NCBI RefSeq assembly: GCF_900258515.1
Contig: NZ_LT984884.1
Coordinates: 3,470,499-3,534,498 of the forward strand
Direction of reading: 5' to 3'
DNA: 64,000 nt
Origin: Lentibacillus sp. Marseille-P4043
GTDB taxonomy: Bacteria > Bacillota > Bacilli > Bacillales > Amphibacillaceae
The first letter of the stretch is position 1; the number at the start of each line of letters is the position of its first letter. Below are positions 1 through 8,963 of the stretch, piece by piece. The notes under the pieces are model-generated. The model was not told the DNA's origin and did no database searches. It was given only the letters and a program-made list of their open reading frames with translations. The translations under genes were made by a program, and so were the position numbers.

Positions 1-292
1 CCAAGGCGATAACATCCGACCCATCGGTAACAATACAAGCATAATCCAATACAGTTCTTTCTTGCCCTTTGCGAATATATGCACGTTTATAAATACAATC
101 AAGCATTGGCTTTGGCAAATCATGCATATCATTTTCAATATAATCGTAAAGTGTTTCATTTATGTACAGCAATGGAACCTGATCCAGTAGCTCGATTCCA
201 TCTTCTTTACGCCATTCATGAAAATAACACACATTATAACCATTTTCTTCTCCTTCAAACCAATTCACCCACACATCGTGCAAATACAACAT
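1..292 (-). CDS. yjbA: YjbA-like protein (DUF3603), C-terminus beyond window
   Basis: Reading leftward from ATG at 292, the frame is open to the window edge and gives 97 residues beginning [20 protein letters not shown]. This closely resembles the start of B. subtilis YjbA, a conserved cytosolic Bacillaceae protein of unknown function. A GAGGG ribosome binding site lies just upstream of the ATG. Its neighbourhood with fabF and fabH also matches B. subtilis. The 3' part of the gene lies outside the window. No function can be assigned from the sequence. Confidence 0.8.
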   Translation of the reverse strand, partial: MLYLHDVWVNWFEGEENGYNVCYFHEWRKEDGIELLDQVPLLYINETLYDYIENDMHDLPKPMLDCIYKRAYIRKGQERTVLDYACIVTDGSDVIAL

Positions 293-370
293 AAACAACC
301 CTCGCTTTTCAACTAACCTTTACCATTTATTATGACCATCCGTTTAGAAAATTATTCTGGGATTTTTATT

Positions 371-589
371 TCAATGTGTGTTTGGATATCGATAAATTGC
401 AATGGCCATAAGTAGAAAACCTACTGGTAAAAAATAACACTCCGGTCTTCCTGTTAAAAAAATGAGGTAATCTATCCAGCTTAATCCAGCTGGCAAAAAA
501 TTGGAATAGGCAATAATGCTAACACCGCCAGAAACCGCTAATCCAAATCCTAATAAAAAGATAAATATAAAGAACATGTCCAACCCCAC
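371..589 (-). CDS. Small two-helix membrane protein, unknown function
   Basis: This 72-residue protein has a hydrophobic N-terminal helix (about residues 5-27) and a second near the C-terminus (about 51-66), joined by a loop with GLSWIDYLIFLTGRPECYF. It sits between fabF and the yjbA-like gene on the same strand. The composition is that of an integral membrane protein with a short charged tail. I do not recognise the family. A good start context and the lack of an overlapping gene make it plausible, but it could be a Bacillaceae-restricted protein with no characterised relative. Confidence 0.55.
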   Translation of the reverse strand: MGLDMFFIFIFLLGFGLAVSGGVSIIAYSNFLPAGLSWIDYLIFLTGRPECYFLPVGFLLMAIAIYRYPNTH

Positions 590-702
590 CCATGCCTGTC
601 CTTCTTTTATTTCATTTTATGCAGTAAAGATTAAATACATGATTAGGGTCGTCCATTTTTAAGTAAATCGTGTTAATAGAAGATATCAAACATCATGGCA
701 AT

Positions 703-734
703 AAAAAAAGGCCAACCAGATAACTGGTTAGCCT
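703..734 (-). terminator. Terminator of the fabF transcript
   Basis: An inverted repeat with arms AGGCTAACCAG and CTGGTTGGCCT, read on the minus strand, is followed by a run of seven T. It lies 16 bases after the fabF stop codon, so it probably ends the fabH-fabF transcript. Confidence 0.85.
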
Positions 735-749
735 CTATCATCGAATTAT

Positions 750-1988
750 TTATTCATATTTTTTAAAAATCAAAGCGACATTATGTCCACCAAAACCAAG
801 TGAATTACTCATGACAACATCCACATTCTGTTTACGTGCTTTATTTGGGACATAATCCAAATCACATTCTGGATCTGATGTTTCATAATTGGTTGTTGCT
901 GGGATAACACTATCTTCAATCGACTTCACCGCAATAACCGATTCAATTCCACCTGCAGCACCTAATAAGTGACCTGTCATCGATTTCGTTGATGAAACAG
1001 CTACATCACCAGCATGGCCCCCGAATACGCTTTTGATCGCTACGGTTTCATACTTGTCATTAAGCTCTGTACTCGTACCATGTGCATTAATATAATCAAC
1101 ATCTGCTGGAGATAAGTTGGCATCATCCAAGGCTTGTTGCATAGCTCTCGCTGCACCTTCACCATCAAGCGCTGGCGCTGTAATATGGTAAGCATCACCT
1201 GTTGCACCATAGCCAACAATTTCACCATAAATACGTGCACCACGTTTTTGTGCTGATTCCAATGTTTCAAGAATTAAAATACCGGAACCTTCGCCCATAA
1301 CAAATCCGTCACGATTTTTATCAAATGGTCTGCTTGCTGATTGTGGGTCATCGTTTAATGACAATGCTTTCGCTGAACAGAATCCGGCAAAAGCCATGTT
1401 TGAAATCGGTGCCTCTGTGCCACCTGCGATCATGTAGTCTGCTCCACCGCGTTGAATGACCTTAAACGCATCGCCAATGGAATTAGCACCAGAAGCACAT
1501 GCAGTTGTTGAACATGAATTAATTCCTTTTGCACCTAGTTGAATCGAGACTTGACCTGCAGCCATATCAGGGATCATCATCGGTACAAAAAACGGACTGA
1601 CCCGTCGAGGACCCTTTTCCAAAAACTTCTTATGTTGGTCTTCCCAAGTCTGCATACCGCCAATTCCAGATCCGATCCAAACACCAACACGGTTCGCAAT
1701 ATCTTCATTGATCTCAAGTTTTGCATCTTCTACCGCCATTTTCGCAGCTGCTACAGCATATTGGGTGAATGGATCCATCTTTCTTGCATCTTTTTTATCC
1801 ATATAGGATGTTGGCTCGAAATCTTTCACCTCAGCAGCTACTTTTGCAGGAAAATCGTCTTTATTAACTTTTGTGACAAAATCAACGCCCGACTTCCCAG
1901 CTACAATGTTATCCCATGTTGACTTAACGTCATTGCCTAACGGAGAAACGGCTCCTAATCCAGTTATAACAACTCTTCTTTCCTCCAT
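750..1988 (-). CDS. fabF: 3-oxoacyl-[ACP] synthase II (KAS II)
   Basis: FabF condenses malonyl-ACP with growing acyl-ACP during elongation in type II fatty acid synthesis. The 412-residue length is typical. The nucleophile Cys lies in [15 protein letters not shown] (about residues 160-175), and the two active-site His lie in [11 protein letters not shown] and [14 protein letters not shown]. The C-terminal [15 protein letters not shown] is the family signature. The start has an AGGAGG site seven bases upstream. fabH lies upstream on the same strand, 228 bp away and separated by a repeat element, so the pair probably forms the FapR-controlled fabH-fabF operon. Confidence 0.97.
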   Translation of the reverse strand: MEERRVVITGLGAVSPLGNDVKSTWDNIVAGKSGVDFVTKVNKDDFPAKVAAEVKDFEPTSYMDKKDARKMDPFTQYAVAAAKMAVEDAKLEINEDIANRVGVWIGSGIGGMQTWEDQHKKFLEKGPRRVSPFFVPMMIPDMAAGQVSIQLGAKGINSCSTTACASGANSIGDAFKVIQRGGADYMIAGGTEAPISNMAFAGFCSAKALSLNDDPQSASRPFDKNRDGFVMGEGSGILILETLESAQKRGARIYGEIVGYGATGDAYHITAPALDGEGAARAMQQALDDANLSPADVDYINAHGTSTELNDKYETVAIKSVFGGHAGDVAVSSTKSMTGHLLGAAGGIESVIAVKSIEDSVIPATTNYETSDPECDLDYVPNKARKQNVDVVMSNSLGFGGHNVALIFKKYE

Positions 1989-2102
1989 TTTGGTAATTCC
2001 TCCTAATTCTCTTTTACTTATCTAATAACTATTATAATTGATTTTTAGTGTTCAGGAAATTATAAAGCAATAGGCTGTAGTAAAACTTATTCACCACAAT
2101 AA

Positions 2103-2214
2103 CCACGTCCAGCTCCAGCGCTTTAGGTGTTGCGTCAAATGTTTTTCTGTGGACGAATAATCGCACTTCCAGGACGTCGCGCTCTTAACCTGTAAGGGCG
2201 TTTTGCGCTTTTGC
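2103..2214. repeat. Dispersed repeat sharing its ends with the 4.35 and 17.1 kb elements
   Basis: Read on the minus strand, this element starts near AAAAGCGCAAAACGCCC and ends GCGCTGGAGCTGGACGTGG. These ends match the full-length elements at 4353 and 17100. The internal roughly 75 bp are different. It fills the gap between fabH and fabF, inside what should be one transcript. No coding capacity or transposase is visible. It could be a related family member with another core, or a recombinant copy. Confidence 0.6.
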
Positions 2215-2216
2215 TT

Positions 2217-3155
2217 TTATTTTCCCCAACGTAAAGCTACTGCACCCCATGTTAGGCCTCCACCGAAGCCGACTAAAACAAGTAAATCATTATCTTTTAT
2301 GTTGCCATTTTTAACAGCTTCTGATAATGCAATTGGGATCGAGGCAGCGGAATTATTTCCATATCTTTTAATTGATGTTGCCATTTTATCTTCGGAAATC
2401 CCTAACTTTTCACGGGCCGCGTCCATGATACGGATGTTAGCTTGGTGCGGAATTAGATAGTCAACATCTTCTTTATTGTAACCAATTTTTTCAATCACGT
2501 TTACAGCAGATTTCGGCATTTGTCTTACAGCAAACTTGAAGACTTCACGACCATTTTGGATAAGGTGATCATGTTCATCTTGATATAAATACTTGCCGCC
2601 AGAGCCATTAGCACCCAACTCAAATGATAAAATGCCTTTTCCTTCAGAAACTTCGCCGACTACAGCAGCACCGGCACCATCACCGAAAAGAACACACGTA
2701 TTGCGGTCTTCCCAATCCGTAATCTTAGACAGTTTTTCAACGCCAATTACTAAAATATGCTTATATGTTTTTGTATCGATAAATTGTTTTGCCGTAATCA
2801 GTCCATACATAAAACCGGAACACGCTGCACTCACATCCATTGCAGCAGCCTGTGTTGCACCCAATCGATCTTGTAAGCGACATGCAACAGATGGAAAAGG
2901 TGAATCTGGTGTAACCGTTGCAACCAATATCAAATCAAGCTCTTCTGCCTTCACATTGGCCTCTTCAAGCGCATTTTCAGCAGCAAAATAAGCCATGTCT
3001 GATGTATCCGTATCATCATCCGCTATTCGTCGCTCTTCAATACCCGTCCTCGTTCTAATCCATTCATCATTCGTATCAACGATTTTTTCCATATCCTTAT
3101 TTGTCACGACCTTGGTTGGAACGTAATGACCTGTACCTAGTATACCAACACTCAT
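2217..3155 (-). CDS. fabH: 3-oxoacyl-[ACP] synthase III (KAS III)
   Basis: FabH starts fatty acid synthesis by condensing an acyl-CoA primer with malonyl-ACP; in Bacillus the primers are mostly branched. The 312-residue protein has the active-site Cys in [13 protein letters not shown] (about residue 113), His in [13 protein letters not shown] and Asn in [10 protein letters not shown], completing the Cys-His-Asn triad. The C-terminal [15 protein letters not shown] is characteristic. An AAGGGGATGG ribosome binding site precedes the ATG. A FapR-like operator overlaps the promoter upstream (3194-3238). Only one fabH is present here; B. subtilis has two elsewhere in its genome. Confidence 0.97.
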   Translation of the reverse strand: MSVGILGTGHYVPTKVVTNKDMEKIVDTNDEWIRTRTGIEERRIADDDTDTSDMAYFAAENALEEANVKAEELDLILVATVTPDSPFPSVACRLQDRLGATQAAAMDVSAACSGFMYGLITAKQFIDTKTYKHILVIGVEKLSKITDWEDRNTCVLFGDGAGAAVVGEVSEGKGILSFELGANGSGGKYLYQDEHDHLIQNGREVFKFAVRQMPKSAVNVIEKIGYNKEDVDYLIPHQANIRIMDAAREKLGISEDKMATSIKRYGNNSAASIPIALSEAVKNGNIKDNDLLVLVGFGGGLTWGAVALRWGK

Positions 3156-3193
3156 GTTTCCATCCCCTTATGAACTATTATTAATATCAATTG

Positions 3194-3238
3194 TTATGAC
3201 TTGGTACTAATTTTAATGCATATTTTCCCCTGTTGCAA
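3194..3238 (-). promoter_or_regulatory. fabH promoter with FapR-like operator
   Basis: On the minus strand, TTGCAA (3238-3233), a 17-base spacer and TAAAAT (3215-3210) form a sigma-A-type promoter. Directly after the -10 lies TTAGTACCAAGTCATAA (3210-3194). Its left half matches the FapR consensus TTAGTACCTRNTACTAA perfectly and its right half is partly degenerate. FapR represses fab genes and is released by malonyl-CoA in B. subtilis. Position over the start site and identity of the downstream gene both support the call. Confidence 0.7.
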
Positions 3239-3248
3239 GAGAAAACAA

Positions 3249-3282
3249 AAACGGACGCTTCATTTTTAGGAAGCAACAAACG
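3249..3282 (-). terminator. Weak hairpin after the Med-like gene
   Basis: On the minus strand, GCTTC-ctaaaaat-GAAGC with a few extra pairs is followed by a T-rich stretch just past the stop codon of the Med-like gene. The stem is short, so this is a tentative terminator. Confidence 0.4.
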
Positions 3283-3283
3283 C

Positions 3284-4246
3284 TCACCCTTGTTCATTCG
3301 GTAGCAATCCAGTTTCCTTATAGTTCTCGATATCTTCCTCAACTTTTTCTTGAAATTCCTCTGGCACTTCAGGACTAAATTTACCTAATGTAATGACATC
3401 ATCTTGAAGATCAAACGTTAAAATTTCCCCAGCAAGTTTACCATTATTAAATTTTTCAGCTATTAACTCATATAACATATCAACATGTTGAACCGTACTT
3501 GTTAGGACTGCATGTTCATCAATTTGTGATTGATCGGAAACGTAACCAATCGCATAGATTCCATCATTGCTTGCTTGCTTAATCATTTGAGCACTAAATG
3601 CATCCCCAGCTGGATAGACGACATCAACATCCTCATTATACATTTTCTCATAACTGTCCAATGCATTTTTTTCATCGTTCCAATCATTAACATAGTCCAC
3701 ATGTACTTCTGCATCGGGGTTTTGATATTTTACCCCTTCATAAAAACCTTCCACCTCTGGCTGCCATTCATATGCTGCAACGATTCCGACATGGTTTGTT
3801 TTTGTCATTCGACCAGCAACCATTCCGCTAAAATACCCCATCGCATTCGCATTAAAATTTAAACTTGTTACATTTTCCGCGTAATATCCACCATTAAAAT
3901 AGACAAATTGGACATCGGGATATGACTCGGATATATCAACAAAATATTTACCGTATGTGCTGCTATGGCCAAAAATCAGATTTACTCCTTTTTGGACAAG
4001 CTCATCCACAGCATTAATGACATCTTGTTCTGTCTTAACGCCTTCTTTAAAATAAACATCAACATCAAATTCATCACGAATTGCCAATAGGCCCTTGTAC
4101 CCTTTTTTCCCCCATGATTGATCATGGATCGAGGTTTCTACCAACATGCCTACGCGCTGAATTTTACCTTCATCAAAATAATGATTGCAACCTGGCAATA
4201 GAACAATGATGCCGATTAGGACTAAGATGAATAGTTTTTTCAACAT
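3284..4246 (-). CDS. med: Med-like BMP-family lipoprotein
   Basis: This is a substrate-binding-protein-like lipoprotein of the basic membrane protein (BMP) family. The N-terminus is a lipoprotein signal peptide ending in a lipobox (LPGC). The body includes KVGMLVETSIHDQSWGKKGYKG, VNLIFGHSSTYG and DVVYPAGDAFSAQ, which resemble B. subtilis Med, a positive regulator of comK that also lies next to fabH. The ATG at 4246 is preferred because AGGAG lies five bases upstream; the GTG two codons earlier overlaps that site. No permease or ATPase gene is adjacent, so transport is unlikely to be its local role. The companion comZ is not seen between this gene and fabH. Confidence 0.8.
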   Translation of the reverse strand: MLKKLFILVLIGIIVLLPGCNHYFDEGKIQRVGMLVETSIHDQSWGKKGYKGLLAIRDEFDVDVYFKEGVKTEQDVINAVDELVQKGVNLIFGHSSTYGKYFVDISESYPDVQFVYFNGGYYAENVTSLNFNANAMGYFSGMVAGRMTKTNHVGIVAAYEWQPEVEGFYEGVKYQNPDAEVHVDYVNDWNDEKNALDSYEKMYNEDVDVVYPAGDAFSAQMIKQASNDGIYAIGYVSDQSQIDEHAVLTSTVQHVDMLYELIAEKFNNGKLAGEILTFDLQDDVITLGKFSPEVPEEFQEKVEEDIENYKETGLLPNEQG

Positions 4247-4352
4247 GTGCACTCCTATCCATGAACATTGGTGGGACTATTTTTCCACTATATTAATTGT
4301 ATCGTTAATCCTATCTATCGTAAATATTATCCATCATTACATTTATATTACA

Positions 4353-4557
4353 GAACAAAAGCGCAAGCGCCCGGTTAGCAACGTACGGACTGGACTGAGC
4401 CGTAGGAGATAAAGGAAACACGGTGAGCGAATGCGAAACGATGTTGACTTATCGTACGGAGGTGAGGGAAGTCTCGCTAGTCGCTGGGCGCTGGAGCTGG
4501 ACGCAGTTCATCATGCCGAAAGCAAATTAGAGCCAAATTTTTTACTTTCTTACTTTA
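4353..4557. repeat. Dispersed repeat of about 205 bp, copy 1
   Basis: This matches the copy at 17100-17306 over its full length, with about 150 bp very similar and a further 50 bp more diverged. It begins GAACAAAAGCGCAAGCGCCC, ends ...GCTGGGCGCTGGAGCTGGAC plus an AT-rich tail, and contains CGTACGG twice. The ends can pair (AGCGCCC with GGGCGCT). It fills most of the gene-free stretch 4247-4561. I see no open reading frame with a credible start and no target duplication. Confidence 0.8.
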
Positions 4558-4561
4558 GCTG

Positions 4562-5188
4562 TTACGATTCGTACAAGTCATGAAACCTATCGTAATGTTC
4601 TAGCACCTTTTTTACATTCTCCTCTATAGGGCTTACGTCACGCGGATAGATAGCTTTTTCCAGTTCTTTTTCTGCCCTTGTCTTATTGTTCGCTGATTTT
4701 ATTTCAATGAATGAAGGGAAGTGATTCGTTTGAATTAATTGCGCCAAGCAGTTGATAAAGTCTTCAATATAAACACCATTGTCTAAAAAATCAGCAGAGT
4801 CAAAAGGTATAAATTTATTTTGAGCATACATTCCCTTTTCATTCATCGGCATCCATTCACCAAAAAGCAATGGTAGTTTGATAATTGTTGTTCGCGACGG
4901 AAGTTTTTTATCTGGGAGACCCCAGCAAAGATGAATAGTTCTGTCTGCCTGTACAGCTGATTGTGACTCATGTGAACCATTTATGATCAACATGTCATAT
5001 GCCTTCTTCTGAACAGTTTCTGGTGTTACCAACGAAAATAAATCATTGCGCCCAACGAGCATCGATAAATTCTCTTGTTTACTTGTTTCAATTTCGTCAA
5101 AACCATCCACTTTGAAATCATGTTCAATTAAATAATTTACAATATGGAAACCAATCCATTGAAAACAATTTGTGACAAATAATGACAT
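4562..5188 (-). CDS. Putative NAD(P)-binding Rossmann-fold protein (YjaU-like position)
   Basis: The 208-residue protein opens MSLFVTNCFQWIGFHIVNYL, which resembles the first beta-alpha unit of an SDR/epimerase fold, although the usual GxxGxxG is degraded to NCFQWIG. Further on, IIKLPLLFGEWMPMNEKGM and a C-terminal DVSPIEENVKKVLEHYDRF look like the late part of extended SDR proteins. The length is short for an active epimerase, and no Tyr-x3-Lys motif is evident. The ATG at 5188 is chosen because AGGAAGG lies nine bases upstream. Its place between med and yjzD corresponds to yjaU/yjaV in B. subtilis, as I recall. Function is unknown and it may be catalytically inactive. Confidence 0.6.
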   Translation of the reverse strand: MSLFVTNCFQWIGFHIVNYLIEHDFKVDGFDEIETSKQENLSMLVGRNDLFSLVTPETVQKKAYDMLIINGSHESQSAVQADRTIHLCWGLPDKKLPSRTTIIKLPLLFGEWMPMNEKGMYAQNKFIPFDSADFLDNGVYIEDFINCLAQLIQTNHFPSFIEIKSANNKTRAEKELEKAIYPRDVSPIEENVKKVLEHYDRFHDLYES

Positions 5189-5305
5189 TACCATCATCCT
5201 TCCTACGATTTACTACTATATTATTCTATATGTAAAAGAAATACTTTTATTTTTTGAATCAATTTGGTAATATTAATGAAGAATGTAAAAAATGAGGTGT
5301 TACAA

Positions 5306-5497
5306 ATGCGGTTTATTTGGACGTTTGTTTGGGCATTGTTAATTAGTTGTGTTATTTCTTATATCTTAACTAGTATGGCTAGCGCTCCTTTCAATTTCAT
5401 TCATGCACTTATCCTTGCAGTTATTTTCACAGTAGCTATTCTACTCTTGGGAGAAGGCATATTAAAAGGTGAAAAAGAGGAACACGAATACAGCTAA
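5306..5497 (+). CDS. yjzD: YjzD-like small membrane protein (DUF2929)
   Basis: The 63-residue protein starts MRFIWTFVWALLISCVISY and has two transmembrane helices (about 3-22 and 31-50) with an acidic tail GEKEEHEYS. This matches the DUF2929 family that includes B. subtilis YjzD, also near med. The ATG at 5306 has GAGGTG seven bases upstream; an earlier in-frame ATG at 5264 lacks a site and would add non-conserved residues. It is divergent from the Rossmann-like gene. No function is known for the family. Confidence 0.75.
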   Translation: MRFIWTFVWALLISCVISYILTSMASAPFNFIHALILAVIFTVAILLLGEGILKGEKEEHEYS

Positions 5498-5516
5498 TCT
5501 GCTAGCTTTACACATA

Positions 5517-5549
5517 AACCCTTGCCAACAAGGAAATGGCAAGGGTTTT
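5517..5549. terminator. Terminator after yjzD
   Basis: ACCCTTGCCA and TGGCAAGGGT form a ten-pair stem around ACAAGGAAA, followed by TTTTC on the plus strand. It also sits beyond the 3' end of the opposing gene that stops at 5581, so it may serve both. Confidence 0.8.
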
Positions 5550-5580
5550 CGTATGAAAGATACTATTTAAACCGTTTTGC

Positions 5581-5934
5581 CTAATACCATGGCAATATAC
5601 TTAACGCGGTTAATGCTGCCAAAGGTAATACAAGGCGTCTAAATCGCCTTGGACGGCCGTATCCAGGACCATATCCGGCACCATACCCAGGACCATAACC
5701 GCCTGGATACCCATATCCCTGGTACCCATAACCGAATTGCCGTTCATGATAGTTTGGCATGTTTGGCTGTGTATGTTGTTCATGCTGTTCTAACGGAAGT
5801 GCTAAATAAACGTACTCATCGTCCAACCCAGTTACAATACCGTCAACTTTAGTACCATCAACCATCTCAGCAAGCACGTAAGAATGCATATGTTCCTTGC
5901 ATAATTCGTATATATGATGATAATTGTTTTTCAT
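5581..5934 (-). CDS. Small protein with an Sm-like segment and a Gly/Tyr-rich tail
   Basis: The 117-residue protein has three parts. Residues 1-50 include YVLAEMVDGTKVDGIVTGLDDEYVYLALP, which resembles the beta-strand pattern of Sm/LSm-like folds in small Bacillus proteins. About residues 62-95 are a GYGYPGGYGPGYG repeat region. The end, FRRLVLPLAALTALSILPWY, is basic and hydrophobic. The ATG at 5934 has GGAGG nine bases upstream; the earlier ATG at 5955 is poorly placed. The Gly-Tyr repeat recalls spore coat or surface proteins, but that is inference. No function is known to me. Confidence 0.7.
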   Translation of the reverse strand: MKNNYHHIYELCKEHMHSYVLAEMVDGTKVDGIVTGLDDEYVYLALPLEQHEQHTQPNMPNYHERQFGYGYQGYGYPGGYGPGYGAGYGPGYGRPRRFRRLVLPLAALTALSILPWY

Positions 5935-6039
5935 TTTCTTCAACCTCCTCACCAACTAGACTATTCATTAGCCTATAAGATGGTGACTTAAATCAAAAAG
6001 CAATACGTAGAAAAATACAATATTATAGGAGGCATTTTC

Positions 6040-6861
6040 ATGGATGGCATTACAGAATTTTGGTTACTAATTAAGTACACAGTATTAGGCCTTTTTCAAG
6101 GAATCACCGAACCAATCCCGATATCATCAAGTGGTCATTTAGTAATTTTACGGGAATTGTTTGGCTTAGAGATCAAGGGGCTTTCCTTTGAAATACTTGT
6201 AAACTTTGGTTCGCTTATTGCCGTGTTGGTCGTTTATCGGAAAGATATTATTCGTTTAATTGATCATTTCTTTCGGTTTATTTTCACCAGAGATGCAGCA
6301 GCAAAAAAAGATTTCCAATTTGTTATGTATCTGGTTGTTGCAACGATTCCAACCGGTATTATCGGGCTGTTGTTAGAAGATTACATTAGCAGTAAACTAA
6401 GTACTGTTGCTGTTGTTGGTATAACATTGCTTATCACAGGTGTTGCACTTTGGATCATTCGCAATTTGCGTGGTAATAAAAACGATGGCGATTTAACGGT
6501 AAAAGACGCTGTCATTGTTGGACTAGCACAATCTGTTGCCTTGGTTCCTGGGATTAGCCGGTCTGGTGCAACTATTGTCGCAGCAATGCTCCTTGGAATG
6601 AAACAAGAAACTGCATTACGATTTTCGTTCCTGCTATATATCCCGGTAAGTCTCGGCATAACTGTTATGTCTGTTGGCGACATTGTGAATGACAACAACT
6701 TTGACGCATTAATGATACCGTATCTATTAGCCTTTATGGCATCAATTATCGCATCCTATTTTGCATTAAAATGGTTTATCAATATTATGAGGCAAGGCAA
6801 TTTAAAATACTTCGCCTTTTATTGCTTTATTGTTGGGATACTTGTTATTATATTTCTTTAA
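6040..6861 (+). CDS. uppP: Undecaprenyl-diphosphatase
   Basis: UppP (BacA) removes a phosphate from undecaprenyl diphosphate outside the membrane, recycling the lipid carrier for peptidoglycan and giving intrinsic bacitracin tolerance. The 273-residue protein has about eight membrane helices. It shows the two family motifs, [14 protein letters not shown] (residues 21-34) and [10 protein letters not shown] (about 170-179), containing the catalytic Glu, Ser, His and Arg. The ATG follows AGGAGG. It is monocistronic, with a terminator directly downstream. Confidence 0.95.
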   Translation: MDGITEFWLLIKYTVLGLFQGITEPIPISSSGHLVILRELFGLEIKGLSFEILVNFGSLIAVLVVYRKDIIRLIDHFFRFIFTRDAAAKKDFQFVMYLVVATIPTGIIGLLLEDYISSKLSTVAVVGITLLITGVALWIIRNLRGNKNDGDLTVKDAVIVGLAQSVALVPGISRSGATIVAAMLLGMKQETALRFSFLLYIPVSLGITVMSVGDIVNDNNFDALMIPYLLAFMASIIASYFALKWFINIMRQGNLKYFAFYCFIVGILVIIFL

Positions 6862-6875
6862 AAAGAAGATTTCTA

Positions 6876-6908
6876 AGCAGTGGGTTTCAAACTACTGCTT
6901 TTTTCTTG
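6876..6908 (+). terminator. uppP terminator
   Basis: AGCAGT and ACTGCT arms with extra internal pairing around GGGTTTCAAACT are followed by TTTTTTCTT, 15 bases past the uppP stop. Confidence 0.75.
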
Positions 6909-6978
6909 ACCATTCTATACCGATATACTTAAATGAAGGTATATGTGCAATTATCCCTTAAAAAGGTGGGTTTCAAGC

Positions 6979-7680
6979 ATGAAGAACACATACATCAAGC
7001 CAAACATATCTGATGAATTAAAAGGACTTTTAGATTCTGTTGACTACATTAAGCCAATCAAAAAAGGTAGCTTTTTATTTTCTGAGGGGGAAAGCGCTGA
7101 GGAGTTATACATTATCCAATCGGGAACAATCCAAATTGGTAAGCTATCACCTGATGGACGAGAGCTCACACTGCGGATTTGCGACAAAGGTGATATTGTT
7201 GGAGAACTTTCATTATACGATGATGTAAAATATATATTGAATGCGAAAGTATTAGCAGACGGTGAAGTCGCTGTTATAAAAAAATCCCATCTAGAAAATG
7301 AATTGGTAAATAACGGCAGCCTTGCAATTGAATTCATGAAAGTAATGAATCAGGCTTTCCGTCGTGATCAAACAAGGTTTCGTGATCTTGTTCTAAACGG
7401 AAAAAAAGGAGCGCTATTTTCCACATTAATTCGACTGTCTAATAGTTATGGCAAGAAACAAGATAACGGCAGTATTTATATTGATATGGTATTAACAAAT
7501 CAGGAACTGGCTAATTTTTGTGGGACATCCCGTGAAAGTGTTAACCGATTGTTAAATGAGCTGAAGCGAAGTACCATTATTTCAATGGAAAAAGGACACA
7601 TTATTATTCATAACTTACAATATTTAAAGGACGAGATAAACTGTGAAAACTGTCCGGTCGTATTGTGCAGCATCCATTAA
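6979..7680 (+). CDS. fnr: Fnr, oxygen-sensing [4Fe-4S] Crp/Fnr regulator
   Basis: Fnr activates anaerobic genes at TGTGA-N6-TCACA sites. This 233-residue protein has a cyclic-nucleotide-like beta barrel (about 25-110), a dimer helix and a Crp-type helix-turn-helix (LTNQELANFCGTSRESVNRLLNELKR). At the C-terminus is C222-x2-C225-x4-C230, the arrangement of the B. subtilis Fnr cluster ligands. Asp136 falls where the fourth ligand Asp of B. subtilis Fnr would be, by position. The ATG at 6979 has AAGGTGG eight bases upstream. Four Fnr-type sites found elsewhere in this window are its likely targets. Confidence 0.93.
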   Translation: MKNTYIKPNISDELKGLLDSVDYIKPIKKGSFLFSEGESAEELYIIQSGTIQIGKLSPDGRELTLRICDKGDIVGELSLYDDVKYILNAKVLADGEVAVIKKSHLENELVNNGSLAIEFMKVMNQAFRRDQTRFRDLVLNGKKGALFSTLIRLSNSYGKKQDNGSIYIDMVLTNQELANFCGTSRESVNRLLNELKRSTIISMEKGHIIIHNLQYLKDEINCENCPVVLCSIH

Positions 7681-7698
7681 CAAGTTCATAAAATCACA

Positions 7699-7725
7699 AA
7701 GCTTCTAGTGATATCCTAGAAGCTT
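7699..7725. terminator. Bidirectional terminator between fnr and the radical SAM gene
   Basis: A perfect ten-pair stem AAGCTTCTAG / CTAGAAGCTT with a seven-base loop lies between the convergent fnr and radical SAM stop codons, with T-rich DNA on the plus side. Confidence 0.8.
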
Positions 7726-7732
7726 CTTTACA

Positions 7733-8863
7733 TTACTTTTTCACTTTTCTTCTTCCACGCATCACTTTCGGAATATATACACAATATGGTTCTGATTCCA
7801 TATAATCCCCTGTAACACTATATGCTCTGGACCTTGAACCTCCGCAAACAAAGCGGAATTCACAGACTCCGCATTTTCCTTTATAGTTATCAGGATTCCG
7901 TAGATTTTTAAATATCTCCGATTCCCGGTAAATCGTTGCCAATGGTGTTGTTCTAACATTGCCAGCTTTTATAGGTAACAAACCACTCGGGTACACGTCA
8001 CCAGTATGGGAAATGAACACAAATCCATTCCCGTCATTTACCCCTTTTGGTGCGCGACCTAGACCATCAATTTGCCCGGTTTTTCCAGTCATTAATGCAT
8101 CCTCATAAAAAATCTGGTCGACATCGCTTCGCCCTTTATGTTCACGCATTTTACCTTGGATAACGACTCGACGGTAATGCTGTGCCGCTGTTGTCTTAAT
8201 ATCAAAAGATACACGTTTAGATAAGTTGTACAACCATCTTAGTGTTCGCTCATGTTCTGCTGGCGAGATCATATCCGATTCCTTTCCACGTCCTGTTGGA
8301 ACAAGGAAAAATACACTCCAAAGCACACAACCTAACCGTTCAACCATTTCCGCAAGCTTGTCTAGATAATCAACGTTGTAACGTGAAATAACAGTATTAA
8401 TTTGCAATGGCATCTCCAATTCATGCAAATAACGGATGGCATTCATTGTTAAATCGAACGAACCGGATGTGCCACGAAAATGATCATGAACTTCCGCACA
8501 GTGCCCATCAATACTAAAGGCCCAACGTGCTAACCCAACATCTTTCGCCTTCCGCATCGCTTCTTTTGTCACACTAGGGGTTGCGGATGGTGTCATTGAT
8601 ACTCGAACACCTTTTTTTACAGCGTATTCCGCAATTTCAAAAACATCCGGACGTTCTAATGGATCCCCACCAGTAAAGACAAGCATTGGATTATTCATTT
8701 CATAGATATCATCGATTAGTTTTCTCCCTTCATCCAATGTTAGTTCTCCTGGATGCCGATGATATTGAGCTTCAGCACGACAATGTAAACACTTTAATGC
8801 ACAAGCACGTGTTAATTCCCATATGACAATAAAGGGGTTTTCATTATAATCTTGTGAATACAT
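7733..8863 (-). CDS. Radical SAM/SPASM-type protein under Fnr-type control
   Basis: This 376-residue enzyme has the radical SAM cluster motif C21-x3-C25-x2-C28 in LTRACALKCLHCRAEA, followed by TGGDPLERPD (SAM binding). Near the C-terminus it has CGVCEFRFVCGGSRSRAYSVTGDYMESEPYC, a SPASM-like auxiliary cluster region. It resembles the NirJ/AhbC/AhbD haem-modifying group and the family I remember as TIGR04053; the substrate is unknown. The ATG follows AAGGAG. The Fnr-type promoter upstream (8899-8941) implies expression without oxygen. A haem, peptide or cofactor modification are all possible. Confidence 0.85.
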   Translation of the reverse strand: MYSQDYNENPFIVIWELTRACALKCLHCRAEAQYHRHPGELTLDEGRKLIDDIYEMNNPMLVFTGGDPLERPDVFEIAEYAVKKGVRVSMTPSATPSVTKEAMRKAKDVGLARWAFSIDGHCAEVHDHFRGTSGSFDLTMNAIRYLHELEMPLQINTVISRYNVDYLDKLAEMVERLGCVLWSVFFLVPTGRGKESDMISPAEHERTLRWLYNLSKRVSFDIKTTAAQHYRRVVIQGKMREHKGRSDVDQIFYEDALMTGKTGQIDGLGRAPKGVNDGNGFVFISHTGDVYPSGLLPIKAGNVRTTPLATIYRESEIFKNLRNPDNYKGKCGVCEFRFVCGGSRSRAYSVTGDYMESEPYCVYIPKVMRGRRKVKK

Positions 8864-8898
8864 GGTACCATCTCCTTATACGATAACTTAGCACTATT

Positions 8899-8941
8899 AC
8901 AATACTATCTTTCAACTGCGCGGGATGTGATGATATTCACA
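8899..8941 (-). promoter_or_regulatory. Fnr-type promoter of the radical SAM gene
   Basis: TGTGA-TGATAT-TCACA (8926-8941) is a perfect match to the B. subtilis Fnr consensus. On the minus strand, 21 bases separate it from TATTGT (8904-8899), a fair -10. The box centre would be at -41.5 from the expected start, as in Fnr-activated class II promoters. The translation start follows at 8863. Confidence 0.85.
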
Positions 8942-8963
8942 TGTATACGTCTTTACTCCGTTT

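Noticed and set aside
79..294. Plus-strand 71-residue frame
   Set aside because: The opposite strand encodes the YjbA-like protein with a ribosome binding site and family match.
7733..8863. Assignment of the radical SAM gene to NirJ or a named haem d1 enzyme
   Set aside because: The cluster motifs fit, but no other nir genes are present, so a specific name is not supported.
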